Below are positions 18,026 to 25,901 of a stretch of 64,000 nt of DNA, piece by piece. The stretch comes from Mycobacterium gordonae. GTDB taxonomy: Bacteria; Actinomycetota; Actinomycetes; Mycobacteriales; Mycobacteriaceae. Each line of letters begins with the position of its first letter. The stretch's first letter is position 1. The stretch lies in the NCBI RefSeq assembly GCF_001417955.2, contig NZ_LKTM01000350.1:1-64000 (forward strand). Direction: 5' to 3'. Position numbers and translations under genes: made by a program. The notes below the pieces were generated by a model. The model did not search any database. It was not told the DNA's origin and worked only from the letters and a program-made list of their open reading frames with translations.

Positions 18026-19420
18026 TCAGCGGGTAGCGAATGATGCTGCCATGGACGATAATTCGTCGATTGCCTTGGTGAAACCTTCGGCGATCTGCCA
18101 GATGTCGGGGACGTGGTCGCTGCATGCCTGCATGCCGACGGTCATCTCGTCGCCGTAGCTCCATCCGGTGAAGTTCAGGCCGTAGGGGTAGACGATGGGA
18201 CCGACGGAGATCAACTTCTCGACGGGTGCCCCGGCGAAGTACAGGCGCGTCTTCGGCCCTGGGACGTTGGAGGCGATCAGGCTGTATGTCGGGCGTTTCG
18301 TGGTGGCGGCCCCGACGATCGGCAGTGCCCGGCCGTAGAACCAGAACAGTGGCCAGTACTCCATCCAGTCACCGAACAGCCACAGGTCGCGCTCGTCGTG
18401 CACCGCGCGGGCGGCCTTGGTATTGGCCGAAATGCACCGCAGGCGCTCGACGGGGTCGGCCACGTCGGTGGCCAGCGAGGCGTACCAGGTGGTCACTTGG
18501 TTACCCCAGTCGACCGCGGCCCCCGGTGGTCGGATCGCCACCGGCACGACGGCGGTCAAAGGTTGGCCGGCCAACGCGCCGTGGCGAGCGAGATACGACC
18601 GGATCGCGCCACTGCACGCTGCCAGGTAGACGTCGTTGACAGTGACTCCGAATGCGCTCTTGATGGTCTTGATCGTATTGAGATCGCAAGTAATATAGGC
18701 AAACTCGCGTCCGGGAGTGAATGGCGCGTTGAACGGGGCCGGCGGTGCGGAGAACGCGGCGGCGAATCCGGGGCGACCGGCCCGGCGGCGGCCGCGCACC
18801 GTCTCGATCGTGCGTGCCGAACGCCTCAGCACCGCTGGAAACCGTGCCGCGGCCTGAGCCTGCTGCCGCAGCACCGTCCGGTACCAGGCGCCGAAAATGG
18901 GCCGAGGTTCGTCGACCGGCGCGCCCGCAGCCGTCGGCAAGGGCTCGGCCGGATCGGAACTGAACATGCTTTCCAGCAAACGTAGCGATGCCATGCCGTC
19001 GGCCATGGCGTGGTGAAGCTTGAGCACCAACGCTATTCGCCCCTCGGCCATGCCGTCGAGGTACCAGAGCTGCCACATCGGGCGCCCGCGGTCCAGGGCG
19101 CCCATGTTGATCTGGTTGATCTGAGCCGACAGTTCCCTGTCGCCGCCAGGCGCCGGTACACAGCACCGCTTGAGGTGGTAGTCGACATCGATACGCGGCC
19201 GCTCGACCCACCAGGGACGCCCCCACCTCGGTGCGATCAGCTGCCACCTCAGCGGGGCGATCCGCTCGACCAGCGCAGGAACGACCGATCGGATCGACTC
19301 GAAGCTCACCGGCTGATGCGCCATCGCCGGGTTGAGCACCACAGCCTTGATGGTGTGCTGCGGCTGGGTGCGGCGTTCCTGCTTGAGAAACAGGTTGTCG
19401 ACCCCGGTCAGACGGCGCAT
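18026..19420 (-). CDS. Wax ester synthase/diacylglycerol acyltransferase (WS/DGAT)
   Basis: A 464-residue enzyme of the WS/DGAT (Tgs) family, normal length about 460. The catalytic HHxxxDG motif is HHAMADG at 136-142; C-terminal family blocks include NVPGPKTRLYFAG and YGLNFTGWSYGDEMTVG. It esterifies diacylglycerol or fatty alcohol with acyl-CoA for storage lipid. The start at 19420 (MRRLTGVDN) matches the family N-terminus and follows GGGAGGTGACC; an open extension to 19597 is not family-like. It is divergent from a lipase gene, so storage lipid synthesis and hydrolysis genes share a 119-bp promoter region. Confidence 0.92.
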   Translation of the reverse strand: MRRLTGVDNLFLKQERRTQPQHTIKAVVLNPAMAHQPVSFESIRSVVPALVERIAPLRWQLIAPRWGRPWWVERPRIDVDYHLKRCCVPAPGGDRELSAQINQINMGALDRGRPMWQLWYLDGMAEGRIALVLKLHHAMADGMASLRLLESMFSSDPAEPLPTAAGAPVDEPRPIFGAWYRTVLRQQAQAAARFPAVLRRSARTIETVRGRRRAGRPGFAAAFSAPPAPFNAPFTPGREFAYITCDLNTIKTIKSAFGVTVNDVYLAACSGAIRSYLARHGALAGQPLTAVVPVAIRPPGAAVDWGNQVTTWYASLATDVADPVERLRCISANTKAARAVHDERDLWLFGDWMEYWPLFWFYGRALPIVGAATTKRPTYSLIASNVPGPKTRLYFAGAPVEKLISVGPIVYPYGLNFTGWSYGDEMTVGMQACSDHVPDIWQIAEGFTKAIDELSSMAASFATR

Positions 19421-19539
19421 CCGGTCACCTCCCACTGGCTGCCCACAGACAACCTCCTCGACGGGGATTCGGCAACGCGGTCTCCCGAAGAGCGGGAGAT
19501 CACCGCCCGCGGAACCGTCGGGGTCCCTAAGGTGGGCAT

Positions 19540-20493
19540 GTGGACGCCGCCACCGATGCCACGAGAACTGAAGTCGCCCAGCGTATGTCCGCGGCATTCG
19601 CCGGTATGGCCGACGGCAGCGCCGATGCCGTCGAGGTGCGCGATAGCCTGCGGGCCAGCCGCAGGCCGCCCAGCCACGTAGCGGTGGCCCGGACGGAGAA
19701 CCGCACCATCCCCGGTCCGGGCGGCCGCATTCCGGTGCGCGTTTACCACCCGTCGCAACCGGACCCGTCCGGAACCCCGCTCATGGTGTACCTGCACGGC
19801 GGAGGATTCGTACTGTGCGACCTCGACTCGCACGACGCATGCTGCCGCAGACTCGCCAACGGAGCCGGCGCGATCGTGGTGTCGGTCGATTATCGACTGG
19901 CCCCTGAAAATCCTTTTCCCGCAGCGCTGGACGACGCGTGGGCGGCGACCCGGTGGGTGTCGGCCCACGGCACGTCGCTGGGCGGCGATCCGGGACGTCT
20001 GATCGTCGCCGGCGACAGCGCTGGCGGCAACCTGGCCACTGTCGTGTGCATGCTGGCCCGCGACTCCGGCGGCCCCCCGATCGCGTTGCAATTGCTGATC
20101 TATCCGGTGCTGGACCAGCGCCGCAAGCCCTCCGCTGCGCAACGGCGCGCGGCGCCGGGTGTGCTGACGCTGGAGCACATGCGCTGGTTCACCGAGCAGT
20201 ATCTGGGATCCGGCGGAGACCCGGCTGACGCGCGGGTCTCACCGATCCTCGGCGAGCTTGCGGGCCTGCCGGCTGCGCACATCGTCACCGGCGAGCTCGA
20301 TCCGCACTGTGACGACAACGAGGATTACGCGCGTCGTTTGCGCGCCGCGGGCGTGAATGCCACTGTGCAGGTCTATGCCGGCATGTTTCATGGCTTCTTC
20401 AACTTGCCCGACGACATTCCCATCGCAGAGCAAGCCTATGCCGACGCGTGCCTGACGCTTCGCGAAACACTGAACCGCCCGGAGGAATCGTGA
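19540..20493 (+). CDS. Alpha/beta hydrolase, HSL/LipH-type esterase
   Basis: A 317-residue hormone-sensitive-lipase family esterase: HGGGF at 86-90, nucleophile Ser160 in GDSAGG, acid in TGELDPHCD and His in MFHGFFN. It hydrolyses short to medium acyl esters. GTG 19540 starts the protein. It heads a same-strand unit of one esterase and three SDRs with overlapping stop/start codons. Several mycobacterial Lip proteins fit this family; I cannot say which. Confidence 0.87.
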   Translation: MDAATDATRTEVAQRMSAAFAGMADGSADAVEVRDSLRASRRPPSHVAVARTENRTIPGPGGRIPVRVYHPSQPDPSGTPLMVYLHGGGFVLCDLDSHDACCRRLANGAGAIVVSVDYRLAPENPFPAALDDAWAATRWVSAHGTSLGGDPGRLIVAGDSAGGNLATVVCMLARDSGGPPIALQLLIYPVLDQRRKPSAAQRRAAPGVLTLEHMRWFTEQYLGSGGDPADARVSPILGELAGLPAAHIVTGELDPHCDDNEDYARRLRAAGVNATVQVYAGMFHGFFNLPDDIPIAEQAYADACLTLRETLNRPEES

Positions 20494-21290
20494 TGAAGCT
20501 CAACCATACTCGCGCACTGATCACCGGTGCCAGCCGCGGTCTCGGCCGCAGCATCGCAGAGGTACTCGCCCGGCGTGGTGTTGATGTGGCACTCGTGGCG
20601 CGCGACGGTGCCGCCCTGACGTTGCTGGCCGAGGAGTTGGGCGGCCAGGCCTACCCGGTCGATCTCTCCGATCCGGCGGCCGTCGGCGCCTTGCCTGATC
20701 GGGTCGAGGCCGACGGCCCGGTGGACGTGCTGATCAACAATGCGGGTCTGGACTGCGTTCGGCTGCTTCCTGACACCTCCGCGCAGGAATTGCGGAACCT
20801 GTTGCAGGTCAACCTGTTAGCCCCGATGGAGCTCTGCCGGCAGCTGATGCCGCGGATGGTGGGACGCGGCCGCGGTCACATCGTCAACGTCTCGTCAATG
20901 GGCGCGGTGAGCGTCAGTCCCGGGGTAACCGTCTATGCCACATCCAAGGCCGGTCTGAGTCACTTCACGGCCGGCATCCGGCAGGAGTTGAAGGGGACGC
21001 AGGTCGGCACCACGCTGGTCCAGATCGGGGCGGTGAAAACCGATATGCTGGACGGGATCCGGAGATTCGGGCCCGCGCGGCGGGCCATCGAGCGGTCCCA
21101 GCGGTTGCACATGCTGCCCCGCGAGGACTTGGAACCCGAGTTCGTTGCCATCGCGATCGCCGACGCGATCGAGAACGGACGACGATATGTCACACTGCCG
21201 CGCCGCATCGCGGCGTCGGCGTTGCTCACCGAGTTGCCGCGCAGAATGAGTGCGGCCATGCTCGCCGGGATCGACATGAGCGCCGACTGA
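20493..21290 (+). CDS. SDR oxidoreductase
   Basis: A 265-residue classical SDR: GASRGLG at 12-18, NNAG at 82-85, Ser134/135 and YxxxK with Tyr148-Lys152. Arg37 after beta-2 suggests NADP(H). GTG 20490 is an alternative start, one codon upstream; GGAGGAATC is the ribosome site. It overlaps both neighbours by one base of the stop codon. Substrate unknown. Confidence 0.85.
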   Translation: MKLNHTRALITGASRGLGRSIAEVLARRGVDVALVARDGAALTLLAEELGGQAYPVDLSDPAAVGALPDRVEADGPVDVLINNAGLDCVRLLPDTSAQELRNLLQVNLLAPMELCRQLMPRMVGRGRGHIVNVSSMGAVSVSPGVTVYATSKAGLSHFTAGIRQELKGTQVGTTLVQIGAVKTDMLDGIRRFGPARRAIERSQRLHMLPREDLEPEFVAIAIADAIENGRRYVTLPRRIAASALLTELPRRMSAAMLAGIDMSAD

Positions 21291-22054
21291 TGGAACCGTT
21301 GGTGGACCTGAGCGGGCGGGTCGCAATCATCACTGGCGCCGCACGCGGCCAGGGTGCCGCCGAGGCCGAGCTGTTCGCGGCATTGGGAGCGAGGATCGTC
21401 CTGACCGACATCCTTGACCGCGAAGGCGAACAGCTCGCCGAATCGATCGGTGCCGCCGCGCGATTCGTCCGGCACGACGTCGGCAGTGCCGAGAACTGGT
21501 CCGCCGCAGTGGACGTCGCAACGAAGGAGTTCGGCGGGGTGCACGTCCTGGTGAACAATGCGGCCGCCTGCGTCAGCCGGCCCATCGTGGATCAACCCGT
21601 CGACGAACTCGAGCGGCTGCTGCGTACCAACCTGGTCGGCCCATTCCTCGGGATCCAGGCGGTCGTCGAGCCGATGAAGGCGGCCGGCGGTGGCTCGATC
21701 ATCAACATTTCGTCGCAGGCCGCGCTGCAGGGGCTGGCGGGTTATGGCGGCTACGGCTCCTCGAAGTGGGGCCTTCGGGGTCTGACCAAAGTGGCCGCGA
21801 TTGAGTTGGGCGAGTTCGGGATTCGGGTCAATACCGTGTACCCCGGAATGATTGACACGCCGATGATCGGGCATTTGAACGTGCAGCGCGGCCCGGGCGG
21901 GCATCCGGGCGCGCCGCTCGGCCGCGTCGGGGTGCCCGACGAAGTCGCACGGGTAGTGGCCTTTCTGGCCTCCGACGCGTCGTCCTACGTCACCGGCGCC
22001 GATTTTGCCGTCGACGGCGGTGCCAGCACGGGAAAGATTCCGACACCTACATGA
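21290..22054 (+). CDS. SDR oxidoreductase, FabG3-like
   Basis: A 254-residue SDR of the 3-alpha,20-beta-hydroxysteroid-dehydrogenase-like group. GAARGQG at 16-22, NNAA at 89-92 in place of NNAG, Ser141/142, Tyr155 and Lys159 (GYGSSKW). Asp40 at the end of beta-2 suggests NAD(H). It shares the unusual YGxSKWGxRGLTK segment with the next gene, so the two are probably tandem duplicates. Substrate unknown; a steroid or 3-hydroxyacyl substrate is possible. Confidence 0.86.
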   Translation: MEPLVDLSGRVAIITGAARGQGAAEAELFAALGARIVLTDILDREGEQLAESIGAAARFVRHDVGSAENWSAAVDVATKEFGGVHVLVNNAAACVSRPIVDQPVDELERLLRTNLVGPFLGIQAVVEPMKAAGGGSIINISSQAALQGLAGYGGYGSSKWGLRGLTKVAAIELGEFGIRVNTVYPGMIDTPMIGHLNVQRGPGGHPGAPLGRVGVPDEVARVVAFLASDASSYVTGADFAVDGGASTGKIPTPT

Positions 22055-22845
22055 ACACGGAGGAGAGCCGCGAAATGAACCCCACCCAGCTGGCCGACAA
22101 AGTCATCCTGATCACCGGTGGCGCAAGGGGACTCGGTGCGGCATTCGGTAAATGGATCATCGCGCGGGGCGGACGCGTGGTGATCGCCGATGTGCTCGAG
22201 GACGCCGGCAGGTCACTGGCCGACGAACACGGTGCCACAGCACGTTTCGTCCATCTTGATGTGACCGATCCGGCGCAGTGGACCCAGGCGGTGCAGTACG
22301 CCACCGCTGAATTTGGCCGACTGGACGGGCTGGTCAACAACGCCGGCGTCTCGACCGGGCAGTTCATCGAGCGCGAGCCGGTCGACCACTTCCGTGCGGT
22401 GTTGGAGGTGAATCTGGTGGGGGTGTTCAACGGTCTCCAGGCCGTCATCCCTGCGATGCGGGCCGCGGGAGGCGGATCCATCGTCAATATCTCATCGGCC
22501 GCAGGTCTTTTCGGGCTTGCTTTCACGGCCGGCTACGGCGCGTCGAAGTGGGGTGTCCGGGGCCTGACCAAAATCGCGGCGGTCGAACTGGCCGGGGACC
22601 GCATCCGGGTCAACTCCGTGCACCCGGGGATGACCTACACGCCGATGACAGAACCGGTCGGCGTCGAAGTGGGTGAGGGAAATTACCCCAACACCCCGAT
22701 GGGCCGGATCGGCGTGCCGGATGAGATCGCCGGTGCCGTCGGTTATCTGCTTTCCGATGACGCCGCATACACGACCGGCGCGGAGATCGCGGTCGACGGT
22801 GGCTGGACGGCCGGGCCCACCATGAAATACGCGATGGGACAGTGA
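22051..22845 (+). CDS. SDR oxidoreductase, FabG3-like tandem paralogue
   Basis: A 264-residue SDR closely related to the preceding one: GGARGLG at 23-29, NNAG at 96-99, Ser148/149, Tyr162-Lys166. ATG 22051 overlaps the previous stop (ATGA); ATG 22075 (MNPTQLADK), after GGAGAGCCG, is an alternative that fits the family N-terminus better. It ends one base before the convergent mmcO stop. Confidence 0.85.
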   Translation: MNTEESREMNPTQLADKVILITGGARGLGAAFGKWIIARGGRVVIADVLEDAGRSLADEHGATARFVHLDVTDPAQWTQAVQYATAEFGRLDGLVNNAGVSTGQFIEREPVDHFRAVLEVNLVGVFNGLQAVIPAMRAAGGGSIVNISSAAGLFGLAFTAGYGASKWGVRGLTKIAAVELAGDRIRVNSVHPGMTYTPMTEPVGVEVGEGNYPNTPMGRIGVPDEIAGAVGYLLSDDAAYTTGAEIAVDGGWTAGPTMKYAMGQ

Positions 22846-22846
22846 C

Positions 22847-24469
22847 TCAGAAGACGTAATCGATGCGCGTCTGCATGCCGGCCTCCTGGTGATAGGTGTT
22901 GTGGCAGTGCATCACCCACGTTCCCGGATTGTCGGCAACCAGGACGGCGCGTAGCTTCTGATTGGGTAGCACGATGACGGTGTCCTTGCGGGCGCCGAGG
23001 GTGCCGTCGGGTTTGATCACCTGAAAAGTGTGGCCGTGCAAATGCATCGGGTGCCACATCATAGTGGTGTTGTCGAAGCTGAGCGAGGTGTGCTGGCCCT
23101 CCCGCACCTGCAACGGTTTGGTTCTGCTGTACGGCTCGCCGTTGATGGTCCAGTCATATCTGGCCATCGAGCCGCCGAGTACGACGGGCAGGTCCAACCG
23201 CGGATCGGGGCGACCCAGATTGGCAGCGGTCACCGCAGTGAACATCTCGACGGTGCCAACCCGGCGGGTGAGTTCAACGGGCCGGAACTGCGGGTCGGGT
23301 GGGCTGCCTTTGCCGGTCACCAGCAACGCGCGGGCCACCGCGTTCTTGCCTTCTGCGGAGGCGACCAGTGGGAACACGCCGTCCGCGGCGGTCACCACCA
23401 CGTCGTAGCGCTCAGCCATGCCTACCAATAAGGCGTCCACCTGTACTGGGATCACCGGGAAGCCGTCGGTGTGGGTGACGGTCATCGAATGGCCGGCCAG
23501 GGCGACGCGGAACGCCGTGTCCGAGCCGGTGTTGATGATGCGAATGCGGATCCGCTGACCGGGCTTGGCGTTGAAGGTTGTGGCGGCCTCGGGAATCCGC
23601 CCGTTGATCAGGTAGTAGGGGTAGGCGATGTCGCCGGCGTCACCGCCGAGCAGGTCGCTCTTACCGACCTCGCCCATGCCTGGCATCCCCGGCATACCGG
23701 TGGTTGATGTGGGGGTACTGGATGACGACGGGCTGGAGCTCGGGGTTGTGCCGGTCGTCGTGGTGGTCGCGGTGGTAGGCGTGGTGGTCGTTGGTGTGGG
23801 TTGCGGCACCGGCGGCTTGTTGATCAGGGCGTCGTAGAGCTGCTGTGGTGACTTCCCGACGCCGTCCGTCCAATCGTCAAGGATGACAATCCATTCGGTG
23901 TCGTAGCGACCCAACTCGGTCGGGTCGTCGATGATGAACGGCAGGTACAGGCCCTTGTCACCGTCGAGCCCGGTATGCGGATGCGCCCAGTAGGTGCCGG
24001 AGTTCGGAACGGAGAAGCGATACGTGAAATCCTGTCCCGCAGGGATATTGGGGGTCGCCGGCTCGGCGCCGTCCATATCGTTGCGCAGCGCGATGCCGTG
24101 CCAGTGGACGGAGGTGGGGTGGTCGAGCTTATTGGAGACGGAGACGACGACCTCGTCGCCCACTGCGGCTCGCAGCAGTGGTCCCGGAATGCTGTCGCCG
24201 TAGGCCAGCGTGTCGACGATCCGGCCGCCGATGTCGACCTTGGCGGGTTGCGGTGTCAGGCTGGCCGTCACGGTGCGGCCGCTGTGCGGGCGGGCGGCTT
24301 CTGCCGCATCGATGGCGGCGGTCATCGGCGACGTCGACGTCTTCGATTGTCCACATCCGGCCAGCGCTAATCCACCGGCGATGCCACCGGCGATTCCGGC
24401 GGCGATGAAGCCCCGCCTGCTCAGGCGTGTCGTGTCAAAGGGGTTACCGCTGGTCGGCTGTGCCGGCAT
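22847..24469 (-). CDS. mmcO: Multicopper oxidase, MmcO type
   Basis: A 540-residue three-domain multicopper oxidase. The N-terminus carries a Tat motif (SRRGFIAAG) followed by a lipobox LAGC with Cys39, so it is probably exported folded and lipid-anchored. Copper ligands are visible: HWHG (122-125), HPH (163-165), HPMHLHGH, and HCHNTYH with a downstream Met. It agrees with my memory of M. tuberculosis MmcO (Rv0846c, 504 residues), which oxidises Cu(I) and protects against copper. The extra length is a Thr/Ser/Pro linker at residues 219-258, followed by a Met-rich GMPGMPGMG segment. Confidence 0.93.
   Translation of the reverse strand: MPAQPTSGNPFDTTRLSRRGFIAAGIAGGIAGGLALAGCGQSKTSTSPMTAAIDAAEAARPHSGRTVTASLTPQPAKVDIGGRIVDTLAYGDSIPGPLLRAAVGDEVVVSVSNKLDHPTSVHWHGIALRNDMDGAEPATPNIPAGQDFTYRFSVPNSGTYWAHPHTGLDGDKGLYLPFIIDDPTELGRYDTEWIVILDDWTDGVGKSPQQLYDALINKPPVPQPTPTTTTPTTATTTTTGTTPSSSPSSSSTPTSTTGMPGMPGMGEVGKSDLLGGDAGDIAYPYYLINGRIPEAATTFNAKPGQRIRIRIINTGSDTAFRVALAGHSMTVTHTDGFPVIPVQVDALLVGMAERYDVVVTAADGVFPLVASAEGKNAVARALLVTGKGSPPDPQFRPVELTRRVGTVEMFTAVTAANLGRPDPRLDLPVVLGGSMARYDWTINGEPYSRTKPLQVREGQHTSLSFDNTTMMWHPMHLHGHTFQVIKPDGTLGARKDTVIVLPNQKLRAVLVADNPGTWVMHCHNTYHQEAGMQTRIDYVF
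23696..23815 (-). repeat. Low-complexity Thr/Ser/Pro linker inside mmcO
   Basis: About 40 codons encode almost only Thr, Pro, Ser and Gly. M. tuberculosis MmcO, as I remember it, has only a short segment here. The DNA is a run of near-repetitive Thr/Ser codons and could vary in length by slippage. Confidence 0.7.
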
Positions 24470-24503
24470 CGACTGCTCCTCCTTTGCGTCGAGTGATCGT
24501 AGA

Positions 24504-24515
24504 GAAGGCGCCTTC
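24504..24515. promoter_or_regulatory. 12-bp palindrome upstream of mmcO
   Basis: GAAGGCGCCTTC, a perfect palindrome about 35 bp upstream of the mmcO start, in the 94-bp gap behind the esterase gene. No recognisable copper-regulator box was seen. A regulatory role is only suggested by position. Confidence 0.3.
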
Positions 24516-24563
24516 CACCATGCTCAGGTCGACGGCATAGCGCAACCCGTCGGCGAGCCGATC

Positions 24564-25745
24564 TCAACCGACGGCATCGTAGATCAGCCGGGTGTACTTC
24601 TGTGTTCGATCGGATCCTGCCGAGGTCACTTGCCCCATCTTGTTCATCACGTAGGAGAACGTCATCCGGCGATCCAGATCCATCACCACCATCGAGCCAC
24701 CCCAGCCGCCCCAGTAACAGATCCTGCCGTCCGGGATATCCGGCACCGCTTCGCGTTTCGGCAGGGCGAAACCGATACCCCAGCGGGCCGGCATGCCGAG
24801 TACCAGGTCGATGCCGTCGGCCTGCTCGGTGAATATCAGGTCGATGGTCTCCGGTTTGAGGAACTGGCCCCCGTCCGCTCTGCCGCCCAACGAGATCGCC
24901 GACAATGCGCGTACCAGTGAGCGGGCGTTGCCGTGACCGTTGGCCGCTCCGATGTCCGCGCGCCGCCAGGCCGTCGTCTCCGCGGTCAGCGCGGCCTCGG
25001 CGTTGGGGGCGAGTATCCCGAAAGTCTTGCGCATCGGGTGGTCCTCGGGCACCGCGTCCAGCGGCACGTCCAGCGGCGGGGGCGGGATCAACTCGGCGAT
25101 GCGGCTGTCGTCTTCGGGTAGCGCGCCGATCTGGATGTCAGCGTTCAACGGACGTGCGATCTCCGCGCGCACAAAATCTTTCAGTGTCATCCCGGTGACG
25201 CGCCGGACCAGCTCGCCGACAAGATGCCCGCTGTTCACCGCGTGATATCCGGAGGCGCTGCCGGGTTCCCACCACGGCGCCTGCGACGCGAGTTGCGTGG
25301 TGGACTTCTCCCAGTCGTAGACGTCGTCGATGGTGAACGGCAATTCCCAGCCCGAGACCCCCGACGTGTGGCTCAACACGTGACGCACCTCGATGCCGTG
25401 TTTTCCGTTCGCGGCGAACTCCGGCCAGTACCGGGCGACGGGGGCGTACGGGTCCAGGGCGCCGCGGTCGATGAGTAGCAGTGCGGCCAGGGCGGTGACG
25501 TTCTTGGTACTCGAAAAGACATTGACGATGGTGTCTCTGTCCCACTGGCGGGTTCTCGCCTGGTCGGTGTAACCGCCCCAGATGTCGACGACCATCTCGC
25601 CGCCGATGTCGATCGCAATGGCCGCACCGAGTTCACCACCGGTGGTGATCTCGTCGGCGAATGCGACCGCGAGTTCGCCGAAGCGTTCGTCGTAGTGCCC
25701 CGCGATGACCGCGTCGACCGCGCTGTTGCAGATGTGTCGGGTCAT
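24564..25745 (-). CDS. Serine hydrolase, beta-lactamase fold (LipL/LipP-like esterase)
   Basis: A 393-residue protein of the class C beta-lactamase/EstB-like esterase family. The SxxK motif is Ser78-Lys81 (SSTK), with Tyr in YHAVNSGH as the second active-site element, and ELGAAIAIDIGGEMVVDIWGG near the N-terminus as in mycobacterial LipL/LipP/LipE proteins. It probably hydrolyses esters rather than beta-lactams. The start at 25745 follows GAGGAGGAAC. It is divergent from the cyclase/LuxR regulator gene, with about 156 bp between. Confidence 0.86.
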   Translation of the reverse strand: MTRHICNSAVDAVIAGHYDERFGELAVAFADEITTGGELGAAIAIDIGGEMVVDIWGGYTDQARTRQWDRDTIVNVFSSTKNVTALAALLLIDRGALDPYAPVARYWPEFAANGKHGIEVRHVLSHTSGVSGWELPFTIDDVYDWEKSTTQLASQAPWWEPGSASGYHAVNSGHLVGELVRRVTGMTLKDFVRAEIARPLNADIQIGALPEDDSRIAELIPPPPLDVPLDAVPEDHPMRKTFGILAPNAEAALTAETTAWRRADIGAANGHGNARSLVRALSAISLGGRADGGQFLKPETIDLIFTEQADGIDLVLGMPARWGIGFALPKREAVPDIPDGRICYWGGWGGSMVVMDLDRRMTFSYVMNKMGQVTSAGSDRTQKYTRLIYDAVG

Positions 25746-25901
25746 GTGTTCCTCCTCGTTCGCCGGTGCCTCGACTATGCGGCGGGTGCCGGGCCGGGAG
25801 CATTGGCCGGATCGCGTAATTTGCGCGCGGCCGCACCGGAGTGGATTTCTACGCATATCCGCTGATGCTGGGCGATGCCGGGGCATCGCATGCTGGCTAG
25901 C

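Noticed and set aside
19421..19597. N-terminal extension of the WS/DGAT protein
   Set aside because: The extra 59 residues are not family-like and the start at 19420 has a good ribosome site and the conserved MRRLTGVDN-type N-terminus.
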